64,000 bases of DNA, from the NCBI RefSeq assembly GCF_904846315.1, contig NZ_CAJHAF010000001.1, positions 1,240,001 through 1,304,000 of the forward strand. The letters run 5' to 3'. The notes beneath the pieces were generated by a model, which searched no databases, was not told the origin of the DNA, and saw only the letters and a list, made by a program, of their open reading frames with translations. Shown here one piece after another: positions 39,907-49,929 of the stretch. Source of the DNA: Psychrobacter jeotgali (GTDB taxonomy: Bacteria > Pseudomonadota > Gammaproteobacteria > Pseudomonadales > Moraxellaceae). The translations under genes and the position numbers were made by a program. Every line of letters starts with the position of its first letter. Position 1 is the first letter of the stretch.

Positions 39907-42900
39907 TTATAACGGCGAACCAATAAAGAAGTGCAGTCTAACCGGAATACTGTCCTCTGTCACGCCAGCAGCAACATCGACGCGTACCACGCCCACAGGC
40001 GAAGCCCAGCGAATACCCACTCCCACACCAACCTTAGTTTCGGTATCAAAGTTTTTATCATAAGCATTACCGACGTCAGTAAATAGCGCCCCACGAAAAC
40101 CCGGACGGAACTCATAGTTATACTCGGCACTACCTACTGCCAGCACTTGTCCGCCCGTTAGATAGCCCTTTTCTAAGGGAGAGAGACTTTCATAATCATA
40201 GCCGCGGATACTTTGGTCACCACCTGCAAAAAAGCGCAGTTTATAAGGGACTTCATAGAAATCATCGGCCCAAATATAACCTGTATTAAAGCGCCCAAGA
40301 ACCTGATGTTTATTATCTTCACCAAAGCTATAGATACCACTGATCCCAGCATGAATGATAGCCATATCAGTATCACTAAGCACTTGCTCTGAGCCCACTT
40401 CGACCCCGTAATACTGACGCATACCGCGAGTGGGATTAATAGCATTATCAGTATCGGTCTTACTTACACCATAACCGAAGAGTAGCGCTTTTTGTTGAGG
40501 CTTTCCTGAAGTAAACTCTACTGGTAAGTCCTCTAAAGCCGCTTCATCGACGCCTGTTTCAAGCTCATCTACGCGGGCGCGCACGAAGTAGCTACGATCC
40601 CAGCCGCTTTCTTTACGAATATTACGAGCCAGCGCCGCTTTTAAAGTTTTAGTCGATAAATCAAAGTTACCTTCACCTTGATCAATCACCTCTTCCTCAT
40701 AAGTCAAACGGGTCTCTAATTTATCATTAAGGGGATGCTTCCATGGTCTACTACCATAAACCGTCGCATTTTTTCTAATTCTTGATAACTCTACCTCAGC
40801 ACCGGCTTGATAACCTTTTTTGTTGATCAAGTTATAATCAATTCGACCAGTGACACGGATATCAGTGTCGGTGCCATAACCGATACCAACCTGAGCATCG
40901 CGGGGCTTGTCGGCGCCAATATAAACGTATAACGGTACTTTTTTGCTCTCTTGAACCTGTTCAGGGGTTTTGCGGCCTGCCAGTGTGGGTGGCACAAAGT
41001 CCTCATCAGCAGTGATAGGCTCGTCGTCAGGGAATATCTTTTTGGCAACATTACTAATGGAGTTACTAATCTTACCTAAAATACTGTCAACTTCTTCAGT
41101 CTGCTCATCGAGTACCCGATTGTTTGGTAAACGGCTTAAACGTTCCGCTTTCTGTTTAATAGCCGCTAGTTTTTCGCTGGTCTCTTCATCAACTGTAAAT
41201 TCAATCGGTGCTACATCCTCTGCATCAGTATTATCTACAGTGACATTATTTTCATCCGGTTCACTATCTGGCTCATTACTCTGGTTATTATTATCAGCAG
41301 TGATAGACTCTGCCTGTTGAGACTCACCGATTGGCCTATTATCTTGCGCACCATTCTCATTAACATCGTCATCTATAGTACTGCCATCTTCAGCGGTAGG
41401 CGGGGCATTATCAAACGCTAAAGTTCCTCTTTCATTGCTCTCATCGGGCGGCAAAACCGCCTCAACGTTGACTATATTAAAATAGCGCGTTGCTGATAGA
41501 CTATTACTAAACTTGGTAATAGCAGGCCGATAAAAAGGATCGCCAGCATCAAAATCAAACAGTTGTTTTAATAAAGACATCTCGACTGGCAGCTTTTCAG
41601 GATCTCGGGTAAGCGTGCCTGTATCCTCGTCATAAGTAAAGAAGACCACGTCATCAAAGTCGTAACGCTCTCCAGTCTCGTAAACTAAGGAGATATCAGC
41701 GGTATTGTCCGGTAAAATAATATCGACTGATTTATCTAACCAATACTGATCAAAGTAACCATAGGTGTTACTTAAGGCTTCTAATGCCGCCTTGCTATTC
41801 TTATAGACTCGATGATTAAAAATCTCATCCTCTTTGGGTGGTAGACTGGCTTCAAGCTCTTGGAATTCAGCTTGTTCACTACCTTCGCCGCGGACATTCA
41901 CAAATCGGCTCTCAACTCGTACAGGCTCACCGAGCTTCTCAATAATGACATCAATAGAGTCAGCATTAGGCTGACGCAGACGTAGCGTCACATCATAATA
42001 ACCAACGGCGCGGGCTGCATCTAATGCCGTTTGGCGCAGACGTGGTAGCGCTGCAGTAAAATCAACCACCGACTCAACGCTAATATCATCGAGCGCCGCT
42101 TTTATATTATTAATCGGTTGAATGTCTTTATCAGCTTTAACGAGTTGCGGTCTTAGACTAGGGTCAATACTAGCCGCATTACCGCTACCCTGTTGGAGAT
42201 AAACTGTGGTATCAATACGTGGTAGCGCGGCCTCACCCCCATTAAAAAACCTATTATATAAACGCTTAAAAATACCACCGTTATTACGAGCCTTAGGCTT
42301 ATCAGTAGAGGCCTGCGCCATACCACTAGCAAGCGCTTGGGTTTCAGTTGAGGCCTCATAGTCCGGTAAATAATCATCTGGATTTAAATCGTTGGCCTGC
42401 GCACTACTTTTGTCTATCTCACTCTCAGTTGGCGCTCTACCAGCACTAACCTGTGCTCTGATTTCGTCCGCATTGTCATCCCTACCAGTTACAGTATCAC
42501 GCTCCTGCTGGGCTAGAACTTGCGAGGGATCTTGTTGGCTACTACTCACTCCACTACTGACAGCATCACTCACCTGAATCGGCCGCGATGTAGGTTCATC
42601 TTCAACAACGTTGGTGTTCGTTTGAGCGTTTTCACTTTGATTACGTCCTAACGTATCAAGGTTAGTCGGCGCTGGTAAATTCGCCGCATCTAGACTAGTG
42701 TCTAACCCAATAGGAGCCTGTTGACTATCCAAAGTGGCAATCGGGTTGTCAAAATCAGCTGAATCGCCTTCTAGACTTTCTTCATTATTAAAAATAGCAA
42801 GCTCACGTTCAATCTGTTCAGGCGTCATCATCTGATACCCTTGCTGCTGCAAAGTTAATGCTTGCTGCAAAGAATCATCAGGCAAACGATTACTATCTAC

Positions 42901-43401
42901 ATCACTGCTACTAGAAGTATAGTTAGACTCTTCGAATTTATCGTTATACGTATCGGCATTTTTTGCAGGCTCTTGATTAGATTTATCTGCATCTTTTTGG
43001 TTGTAGCTTTCCCACACTGATGGGTCAATCAATCCTTGTTCAATCGCTTTTTTGAAACGCAGCGCCTCTAACGCTGCCTCCATTTGCTGGTCAGATTGAT
43101 TATCATTATTAGTGTTATTGGCAATCTGGCGTTGAGATAAGTTACTAGACGCACTTTCAGCAGCTAAAGTGGGCGTGATACCCAGTCCAAATAAGGTACT
43201 GGCTATAGCAGTACAAAGTGCAGAACGTGCAAAATAGGTACGAGCATGAGACGATGAGTATGAAGCAGCTACAGGCAGCTTATTTGTAGGGCAATCTCGC
43301 CATTCTCGATGAGGCAACTGACAACCTTTGTTTGGTTGTGACTGACACGCTACAGCAGGCGATTGCTGTGATGAATTTGATGTCTGGTAGCTCATGGTCA
43401 T
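39907..43401 (-). CDS. tamA: TamA/BamA-family outer-membrane protein with large acidic insertions
   Basis: An 1164-residue Omp85 protein, twice the usual TamA length (E. coli 577). An N-terminal signal is suggested by ALCTAIASTLFGLGITPTLAAE at about 61-82 after a long polar lead. Residues about 85-380 are low-complexity, Gln/Asn/Asp/Ser-rich. POTRA domains follow from about 400 (AARAVGYYDVTLRLRQ, GYFDQYWLDKSVDIILP). A second acidic stretch (about 655-815) interrupts the last POTRA, before VPLYVYIGADKPRDAQVGIGY. The C-terminal barrel has the Omp85 motif RFFAGGDQSIRGYDYESL and ends HFFIGSPL. Linked to tamB downstream (54 bp). It is assumed to pair with TamB to assemble outer-membrane proteins. 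Confidence 0.9.
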   Translation of the reverse strand: MTMSYQTSNSSQQSPAVACQSQPNKGCQLPHREWRDCPTNKLPVAASYSSSHARTYFARSALCTAIASTLFGLGITPTLAAESASSNLSQRQIANNTNNDNQSDQQMEAALEALRFKKAIEQGLIDPSVWESYNQKDADKSNQEPAKNADTYNDKFEESNYTSSSSDVDSNRLPDDSLQQALTLQQQGYQMMTPEQIERELAIFNNEESLEGDSADFDNPIATLDSQQAPIGLDTSLDAANLPAPTNLDTLGRNQSENAQTNTNVVEDEPTSRPIQVSDAVSSGVSSSQQDPSQVLAQQERDTVTGRDDNADEIRAQVSAGRAPTESEIDKSSAQANDLNPDDYLPDYEASTETQALASGMAQASTDKPKARNNGGIFKRLYNRFFNGGEAALPRIDTTVYLQQGSGNAASIDPSLRPQLVKADKDIQPINNIKAALDDISVESVVDFTAALPRLRQTALDAARAVGYYDVTLRLRQPNADSIDVIIEKLGEPVRVESRFVNVRGEGSEQAEFQELEASLPPKEDEIFNHRVYKNSKAALEALSNTYGYFDQYWLDKSVDIILPDNTADISLVYETGERYDFDDVVFFTYDEDTGTLTRDPEKLPVEMSLLKQLFDFDAGDPFYRPAITKFSNSLSATRYFNIVNVEAVLPPDESNERGTLAFDNAPPTAEDGSTIDDDVNENGAQDNRPIGESQQAESITADNNNQSNEPDSEPDENNVTVDNTDAEDVAPIEFTVDEETSEKLAAIKQKAERLSRLPNNRVLDEQTEEVDSILGKISNSISNVAKKIFPDDEPITADEDFVPPTLAGRKTPEQVQESKKVPLYVYIGADKPRDAQVGIGYGTDTDIRVTGRIDYNLINKKGYQAGAEVELSRIRKNATVYGSRPWKHPLNDKLETRLTYEEEVIDQGEGNFDLSTKTLKAALARNIRKESGWDRSYFVRARVDELETGVDEAALEDLPVEFTSGKPQQKALLFGYGVSKTDTDNAINPTRGMRQYYGVEVGSEQVLSDTDMAIIHAGISGIYSFGEDNKHQVLGRFNTGYIWADDFYEVPYKLRFFAGGDQSIRGYDYESLSPLEKGYLTGGQVLAVGSAEYNYEFRPGFRGALFTDVGNAYDKNFDTETKVGVGVGIRWASPVGVVRVDVAAGVTEDSIPVRLHFFIGSPL

Positions 43402-43774
43402 TTATACTTTATCCCCTCACACGGTAGCAACATGCTTATTACTGCTCGAGTTATCTTTGCCATCACTTTAATTTACCGGTGAATATACTGGTTAATACTC
43501 GACTGATATTTATGCTGATTAGTCGTAAAATTTACAAATCATAACTGAGTTAATTATAGATTCATAGCATTTGGCGCATGTATTTGTGACACAGCCTTGC
43601 TATTATACGGCCTAACAATCATCAATACTATCGAAAAACCCTCTTATATTTAGATAAGTTTTTGATAGTATTGATGATTATCAGATCAAGAGTATGATAT
43701 AAAGCTTTATGGCTTATCAACGGTTACCGATCTCTGTCAACTTCAAACGTAGCCCGCCGCTTGTAGGAGCTCAC
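43402..43774. other. Divergent region between tamA and the MFS gene
   Basis: 373 bp. It contains a near-perfect 22-bp inverted repeat (43617-43679) and presumably both promoters. No gene is evident. Confidence 0.5.
43617..43679. repeat. 22-bp inverted repeat upstream of the MFS gene
   Basis: AATCATCAATACTATC at 43617 pairs with GATAGTATTGATGATT ending at 43679, extended by AAAAAC / GTTTTT next to the loop with a single-base bulge. The spacer is 18 nt. It could be an operator or a transcribed hairpin; no T-run follows. Confidence 0.65.
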
Positions 43775-45106
43775 ATGGCAAACCAGTTTCAATTATTTAA
43801 GCGTCGACGCTTTAGCGCTATGTTTTTTACCCAGTTTTTGGGTGCGTTCAATGACAATATTTTTAAGCAAGCGCTTATATTGGTTTTGACTTATACCGCT
43901 GCCAGCCAAATAGGTATCGAGGTTAGCATCCTAAACAACTTGGCTGCTATGCTATTCATTTTGCCCTATTTTTTATTTTCAGCTTTAGCAGGACAAATTG
44001 CCGACAAGTTCGAAAAATCCCAATTGACACGCTTTATTAAACTGCTAGAGCTGGTGATTATGATCATTGCGGCAGTAGGCTTTGTGTTTGAATGGTATAC
44101 CTTGCTATTTGTCGCTTTGTTTTTGATGGGAACCCACTCTACCTTTTTTGGGCCTATTAAATACGCTTATCTACCTCAGGCTATGAGAGAGGATGAGCTG
44201 GTAGGAGCTAATGGTCTATTTCAAATGGGTACTTCGCTAGCCATTTTACTGGGAATGATCATCGCAGGGGTGTTGACCCAATTGCCGCAGTCGCTATATT
44301 GGATCAGTGCTTCGGTACTAATTGTCGCTATCTTGGGATATTTGTCGGCACGATTTATACCCAATATGCCCGCCATGCAGCCTAACCTAAATATTAATTG
44401 GAATATTTTTACTACTAGCATGGCCACGGTACGCTATTTGTACTCCTTACCTTTTTTATTTTTTATCGTGCTAGGTAATAGCTGGTTTTGGTTTTATGGG
44501 GCAACGTTTTTAACCCAAACCCCAGAGTTTAGTAAAGTCATTTTACAAGGTGATGAATCAGTGGTTATTTTCCTACTGACTTTGTTCTCAGTCGGGGTGT
44601 CGATCGGCTCTTTATTATGCAAAAGCTTGACCAAAAATCAGGTGAGTTTACGCCTATTACCCTTTGGTATTGCAGGTCTGAGTATCTTTGCCATTGACTT
44701 ATACTTTTCGCTCTCAGGGTTAAACATCAATCTTGATACTGATACCTTGATGGGTATCGGTGAGCTATTTAGCATTCGTGGTAGCTGGCGGGTGTTTTTT
44801 GATTTGTTCTTTTTAGGGTTTAGCGGTGGCCTGTATATCGTACCGTTATATGCGTCTATGCAAGCTTATGCGCCTAAAAGTCATCGCGCACGTATTGTTG
44901 GCGCTAACAATATTTTCAATGCTATATTTATGGTCACCTCAGCCATCTTCGCTATCTTAATGCTGAACGCCTTAAAGTTAAGCTTACCGCAATTGTTTTT
45001 GGTTACCGGTGTGCTCAATATTTTATTTGGGTTATTTTTATATCTAAAGCTCAATAAACATATCAAACAAGCCGTCATTCAAACTCGTGATGAGCCTATT
45101 AATTAA
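43775..45106 (+). CDS. MFS transporter, LplT-like
   Basis: A 443-residue protein with about 12 membrane segments. The N-terminus FFTQFLGAFNDNIFKQALILVLTY is characteristic of the lysophospholipid-transporter branch of the major facilitator superfamily, which in other bacteria is fused or linked to acyltransferase/acyl-ACP synthetase (Aas). Here no acyltransferase adjoins, so the substrate is only suggested by family. I chose the ATG at 43775 because AGGAG lies 6 nt upstream; the in-frame ATG at 43709 would add 22 polar residues before the membrane region. A 153-bp gap separates it from coq7. Confidence 0.82.
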   Translation: MANQFQLFKRRRFSAMFFTQFLGAFNDNIFKQALILVLTYTAASQIGIEVSILNNLAAMLFILPYFLFSALAGQIADKFEKSQLTRFIKLLELVIMIIAAVGFVFEWYTLLFVALFLMGTHSTFFGPIKYAYLPQAMREDELVGANGLFQMGTSLAILLGMIIAGVLTQLPQSLYWISASVLIVAILGYLSARFIPNMPAMQPNLNINWNIFTTSMATVRYLYSLPFLFFIVLGNSWFWFYGATFLTQTPEFSKVILQGDESVVIFLLTLFSVGVSIGSLLCKSLTKNQVSLRLLPFGIAGLSIFAIDLYFSLSGLNINLDTDTLMGIGELFSIRGSWRVFFDLFFLGFSGGLYIVPLYASMQAYAPKSHRARIVGANNIFNAIFMVTSAIFAILMLNALKLSLPQLFLVTGVLNILFGLFLYLKLNKHIKQAVIQTRDEPIN

Positions 45107-45259
45107 AATAAAGAGTCTAAAAATAAAAGTACTGACCGACCCCTTATAGTAATAAATTGCCTTATAGCATACAATCGATGAGGTATAAGTAAATCGTAGT
45201 ATTAATCCCCCTGCATTAGATAACATTTGCGTTAAATGACATTGTTCTAGGAGTTAATT

Positions 45260-45904
45260 ATGGCACTACAACCCTTATCCAAGATTGACCATTTACTACT
45301 CGGTGTCGATAAAGCACTGCGAGCGGTGGTTCCTCACTCAAATCCCAGCACTCGCCCCTTACCGGTCAGCGATGATAAGATTCCTGAATTGAGTATCACT
45401 GAATCTCGCCATGTTGCAGGGCTGATGCGTATTAATCATACTGGCGAGGTTTGCGCTCAGGGTCTCTATCACGGCCAAGCCCTTACTGCAAAAAATGACG
45501 ATGTAAGACAAGCCATGCAGCAATCTGCAGAAGAAGAAGTGGATCATCTGGTTTGGTGTGAGACTCGCCTTGATGAGCTGGGCAGCCATCCTAGTATCTT
45601 TACCCCACTGTGGTATGGCATGTCTTTTGCTCTAGGCGCAGTAGCAGGCGCAATCTCTAACGAGTTTAGTTTGGGATTCGTCGCCGAAACAGAAGCGCAA
45701 GTCAGTGAGCATCTACAAGACCATATCGGTCAATTGCCAGCACAAGATAAACGCTCCAAAGAAATACTGGCACAAATGGATATTGAAGAGCTGCACCATC
45801 GTAAGTTGGCGTTAGAAAACGGAGGCGCAGCACTCTCGCCATTAGTACGTCATACCATGCGCTGGATGGCCAATCGCATGAAAGCTACCGCTTACCATTT
45901 ATAA
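45260..45904 (+). CDS. coq7: Demethoxyubiquinone hydroxylase Coq7 (di-iron monooxygenase)
   Basis: A 214-residue di-iron enzyme. Iron ligands are visible in NHTGEVCAQGLYHGQ (Glu), EEEVDHLVWCETRL (Glu and His) and QMDIEELHHRKLA (Glu and His) with a further Glu in VAETEAQVSEHL. It hydroxylates 2-polyprenyl-3-methyl-6-methoxy-1,4-benzoquinone, a late step of ubiquinone synthesis that uses O2. Strong ribosome-binding site (AGGAG). This enzyme replaces UbiF in many Pseudomonadales. Confidence 0.95.
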   Translation: MALQPLSKIDHLLLGVDKALRAVVPHSNPSTRPLPVSDDKIPELSITESRHVAGLMRINHTGEVCAQGLYHGQALTAKNDDVRQAMQQSAEEEVDHLVWCETRLDELGSHPSIFTPLWYGMSFALGAVAGAISNEFSLGFVAETEAQVSEHLQDHIGQLPAQDKRSKEILAQMDIEELHHRKLALENGGAALSPLVRHTMRWMANRMKATAYHL

Positions 45905-46145
45905 TTAAAAACATAAGTAGTCGGTATTAGAGTAGGTTTAACATTTGACTAAATGATAGCTAAGCGTAGTACTTTTAACAATCCAACTATTGAGCACTCT
46001 TATATTAGTTTGCTACGGTATAGCTACTTTTGGGATTGGTTTTGTGCTTAGCGGTTACGTTACTGCTATCTTTTTACAGCCTACAACCCGCTTCTTTTAT
46101 TTATAAAAAATATTCGCTATAGACAGATATAAGGTGCTTTATTTT

Positions 46146-47198
46146 ATGAACCACTCAATCAGTTATAAATTTGCCGCTTTAGCAGCAGCAAGTACTATGA
46201 TGCTAGCCACTTCGGCTATAGCAGCAACGGATACTACGGCTAGCCCTGATACCACTACCGCTAGTGCGCCAAGTGCTATTGATTCAAGCCAGCGTGTCAT
46301 TCGCCGAGCTCAGCCAAGAACTGGTGCCAGTGCTGATACAGCCAATACCGACACCACTCGTGCAAGTACTGCTACGGCACAGTCCACGCCAGCCAATGTT
46401 AGACCGGCGGTATCCTCTGCAGCAGTTAATACCTCTCCCATTGAATCGACTCCAATCACCACCACCCGTGTTTATGAACGTGGTCCTGTTGTAGATACTG
46501 GGGTTGATATCAGTCAAGGTCAGCTTGCGAATGTGCCTACTCCGCAGCTCAGCGTCTCTGATGTAACTTTTGTGCCGACCATCGTGATTAATCAGACCAA
46601 AGGACCTAACTCTGATCAGCTCGATGTCAGTCTGTTGGATGATTTTATTGAGGATGTTTCACCAAACGTCCGTCACTATCCGCCAAACTTTCCTAACCGC
46701 TCTCAGCGTCACTATACTCGTGAAAAAATTAAGATTTTGACCAAATGGATTGAGCCTTATGCCAGTGCGCCAAACGCTTCTTTTGATGTGTTAGTCCGAG
46801 CAGCTAAGCTTAATGGTATGGGTCGTAACTTGGATTTAGGCTCAGACTTTGCGGTACGTGCGGGACAATATATCGATCGTGCGATAAAAACTGATCCTGA
46901 CAGCGGTGAAGCCAACTTTTTATATGGCATGATGCTCTCAGAAGGCGGCGGCTTTAAAGAAGGTGAAAAATACTTGACCCGCGCCGTAGCCTTGGGCTAT
47001 ACCGAAGCTGAGCAAAGCTTGGCACAGTCAGATCTATTGAGCGATCGCCGTAGCGAGGCTTTAGATCGTCTACGTCGTCTACAGCAAAGAGCCCCAAATG
47101 ATGCTATTATTCGTCAGCAAATAAAACTAATCGAAGATGGCAAGTATTATATTTGGGATATTCCAGCTCCTGACATTAATGTCAAACCAACCATCTAA
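46146..47198 (+). CDS. Secreted protein of unknown function with repeat-like C-terminus
   Basis: A 350-residue protein. A clear signal peptide (MNHSISYKFAALAAASTMMLATSAIAA) with cleavage after AIAA is followed by a Thr/Ala/Ser-rich low-complexity linker to about residue 125. The C-terminal half (about 200-330) is helical, with TPR/Sel1-like patterns (AGQYIDRAIKTDPDSGEANFLYGMMLSEGG). I do not recognise a named family. The start is the ATG at 46146 with AAGGTG upstream; a GTG at 46134 is less likely. It precedes the lipase gene but a strong terminator lies between. Confidence 0.65.
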   Translation: MNHSISYKFAALAAASTMMLATSAIAATDTTASPDTTTASAPSAIDSSQRVIRRAQPRTGASADTANTDTTRASTATAQSTPANVRPAVSSAAVNTSPIESTPITTTRVYERGPVVDTGVDISQGQLANVPTPQLSVSDVTFVPTIVINQTKGPNSDQLDVSLLDDFIEDVSPNVRHYPPNFPNRSQRHYTREKIKILTKWIEPYASAPNASFDVLVRAAKLNGMGRNLDLGSDFAVRAGQYIDRAIKTDPDSGEANFLYGMMLSEGGGFKEGEKYLTRAVALGYTEAEQSLAQSDLLSDRRSEALDRLRRLQQRAPNDAIIRQQIKLIEDGKYYIWDIPAPDINVKPTI

Positions 47199-47293
47199 TT
47201 CTAGTATCAGATAGGCAGTGGCTTGATTAAAACTTTTATTAATTGATAAAAAGCTTCAAGTCAATTGCCATCACTTAACTCAATAGATTCTAG

Positions 47294-47345
47294 AAAAAGC
47301 GTGCGCTTTTTATTGATATAGTCAATAATAAAGCGCACGCTTTTT
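47294..47345. terminator. Strong terminator after the secreted protein gene
   Basis: A 16-bp perfect outer stem (AAAAAGCGTGCGCTTT and complement) plus an inner 6-bp TATTGA / TCAATA stem, with T-run on the right and A-run on the left. It is functional in either direction. Confidence 0.9.
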
Positions 47346-47445
47346 GCGTTAGTTTAGCATTAGCGCTGTTTGTTAATTTTATTGACTGGCTCTTGAAAGC
47401 CTGCCATATAGCTTTGTTTAATTAAAATAATTAAGGCCTTTTATT

Positions 47446-49929
47446 ATGTATGCTAGCCTTGTCGCAACTACTCCGATGCCACGCCGTAAGCTAACAATAC
47501 TAAACTTAGCACTGATAGTAGGAGTTATATTGTTACCTGCTTGTAGCACGGTCTCAGTCAGCCAGTTGTCACCAGAAAAGGCTATTAGCTTGCAGCGTGG
47601 CAATCTGGTGTCAAGTAACAAGCTCAGTAGTAATACCGCCTCAAGTTTACTTTCTGCTGGGCTTAATCAGCAAGCCTGCATGCAACATTTCGATCTATGT
47701 TTAGAGCAATTAAGCGACAGTATACTAGATAGCAAATATCGTCCCCGACTGGCCGCTTTTGCTGAGCTCCATTATGGTAAAGCGCTTCAGCTAGCGGATT
47801 CGCAAGACTGCCGTAATGCGCTGGCGCGGCCACCGATAGATCCTTATTATGCTAACGCTCCCTTGAGCCCTGAACAAGAAACTACGCAGAAAAAAAATAC
47901 CGCTACTTGTCTCAACACCTATCAGGAAAGGCTTTTTGATGCGGTAAAACTCAGCTATGCTTATCTGTTTTATGATCAGTTAGACCATGATTTCGCCGAT
48001 GCTGATAATGAACTAGCTCAATCAGTAGAATATCACCGTATTCCAAACGATATCGATATCCAGACTCAAGATATCTATAATGCCGCTAGTAATGATATTA
48101 TTACCCGGTTGTATAAATCTAGAGACAACTTGCATGAGTTGATAGAGGATGCTGATGTAAAATACTTACCCATTATAAGTGCGGCAGCCGATACGAATAG
48201 ATCTGCTACCATATCCAATCAAGCACCGCTCAAAGGAGATTTAACCGATCAAGTCAAAGTCATGACTATGAATTTAAATAATTATGATTTAAATGTCTAT
48301 CTGCCTAATGAAAACAACTATCTACAAAATGCTCGTGACCAAAAATCTGCCTTGGCAGACCTAACCTCCACTTATGAGATGCGACTCTCAGGACTTAATA
48401 CTATCAGTCAGCGTCCCGGTCTAGGCGTCAAATTGGTCGCTTCGCTAGATGACCGATATACCACTACAGTCCGTCAATTACTTGCCTCTTCCTTATCTGG
48501 TAGGTTGACCAAAGATGAAAGTCAACTTAGCCCCGAGGGTCATATAGATGATAGCACCCCAACCTCTCGTATTTACCCTACAGGTCACTTATTAATTACT
48601 GGTCTCATCAAGCCTACTGGGAAAGGTGTCCTTGAAGTACTAAACAGCAAGCAGCTCAATATCCACCTTTACAACCCTTATCGTACCAACAGCGTACCTA
48701 TATTAGACGATGACTATCCACTCGCAGCTAACTTTTCGGCAGGTTACGGTCTATGGTTGGCAGAAAATCAGCTCAGTGGTGTGGGCTATCTCAATCTGCT
48801 AGCTCGCAAGCAAGAAGCGAATTTGCCCAAATTATTTATGTTAGAGCCCTATGATCCCGATAAACGGGTGCTTATTATGATTCATGGCTTAGCTTCCAGC
48901 CCTGCTACTTGGGTTAACTTAACCAACGATATCTTAAGTGATGACAAACTGCGTGAGAACTACCAAGTTTGGCAAATATTCTATCCTACTAATTTACCTA
49001 TATTAGAAAACCGCTACGAGATTCAAAAGCTGCTGACTACTGCATATCAGCAAACCGATCCTCAAGGACAGAATCGAGCCAGTAGCAATAGCGTTATTAT
49101 CGGCCATAGCATGGGAGCGGTCATAGCTCGTATGATGCTCTCAGACGACAATTTAGAAGATGATATAGAAAGACTTGATGAGCAGAATTTACTTTCCTAT
49201 AGCGAGAAAAAGCAAATCATTGACGTACTCAAGCAAGCTTTTGGGGAAGAAAAGCTAAACAACCGTTTTGAGCTCCAAACTTTACCGCAAGTTGATACTG
49301 CTGTATTTTTATCCGCACCCTTTCGAGGTACCGACTACGCTGATCGCTGGTTTACACGTGCGCTGCGCCGCATCATTCATATTCCTGTAGGTTTGGTAAA
49401 AACAGTCACCGATAACTTAGCCACTATCTTTACTCAGGGCGATTTGACACAGAACCCTTTGGGAGCACTATACCTAGAAAACGGTGCCAGCCAGCTCAGT
49501 GACAAATCCTCATTTATTCAATTGACTAAAGATATCAATATAAATGAACGCATTACTTATCATTCGATCATTGCCAGCAATGATGATGATATCACCAGAG
49601 GTCTAGCACAGATGCAACCAGGCGGCGGCAAAATTGATTTATCACAAGCGCCGCAAAAAGATGATAATAATAGTGCTAACTCAACACCGAGACAATCAGA
49701 CCGTACAAACTCAGTACAGCGACAACCACTAGTTGCTGCGGTTACAGTCAATGAGGATATCAGCCAAGCACTCACTGAACGTCTATCCGATGGTATTGTC
49801 CCCTATACTAGTGCTCATCTCGACGGTGCCGCATCTGAAACTATTATCAGTGGCGGTCATAGTGTTCAAGAGAACCCACAAACTATCCTAACCTTACGGC
49901 GAATTTTACGTCAACAATTGCAGCAATAA
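47446..49929 (+). CDS. Large lipoprotein with C-terminal alpha/beta-hydrolase (lipase/esterase)
   Basis: An 827-residue lipoprotein. The lipobox LPAC places the acylated Cys at residue 33. The N-terminal 470 residues have no recognised domain and are alpha-rich, with a Tyr/Asn-rich middle. The hydrolase domain covers about 475-825: oxyanion segment MIHGLASSPATWVN, nucleophile elbow IIGHSMGAVIARM, the acid DGIVPYTS and the His in SGGHSVQENP. An insertion with a polar, Ser/Arg-rich stretch lies before the acid. It is probably an outer-membrane-associated esterase. I chose the ATG at 47446 (AAGG upstream); a second ATG at 47476 would give a more usual signal length. Confidence 0.8.
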   Translation: MYASLVATTPMPRRKLTILNLALIVGVILLPACSTVSVSQLSPEKAISLQRGNLVSSNKLSSNTASSLLSAGLNQQACMQHFDLCLEQLSDSILDSKYRPRLAAFAELHYGKALQLADSQDCRNALARPPIDPYYANAPLSPEQETTQKKNTATCLNTYQERLFDAVKLSYAYLFYDQLDHDFADADNELAQSVEYHRIPNDIDIQTQDIYNAASNDIITRLYKSRDNLHELIEDADVKYLPIISAAADTNRSATISNQAPLKGDLTDQVKVMTMNLNNYDLNVYLPNENNYLQNARDQKSALADLTSTYEMRLSGLNTISQRPGLGVKLVASLDDRYTTTVRQLLASSLSGRLTKDESQLSPEGHIDDSTPTSRIYPTGHLLITGLIKPTGKGVLEVLNSKQLNIHLYNPYRTNSVPILDDDYPLAANFSAGYGLWLAENQLSGVGYLNLLARKQEANLPKLFMLEPYDPDKRVLIMIHGLASSPATWVNLTNDILSDDKLRENYQVWQIFYPTNLPILENRYEIQKLLTTAYQQTDPQGQNRASSNSVIIGHSMGAVIARMMLSDDNLEDDIERLDEQNLLSYSEKKQIIDVLKQAFGEEKLNNRFELQTLPQVDTAVFLSAPFRGTDYADRWFTRALRRIIHIPVGLVKTVTDNLATIFTQGDLTQNPLGALYLENGASQLSDKSSFIQLTKDININERITYHSIIASNDDDITRGLAQMQPGGGKIDLSQAPQKDDNNSANSTPRQSDRTNSVQRQPLVAAVTVNEDISQALTERLSDGIVPYTSAHLDGAASETIISGGHSVQENPQTILTLRRILRQQLQQ

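Noticed and set aside
40970..41320. Plus-strand frame of 116 residues opposite tamA
   Set aside because: It is a shadow of the acidic repeat-like part of tamA; the Ser/Leu-rich product follows from reversed Asp/Glu/Asn codons.
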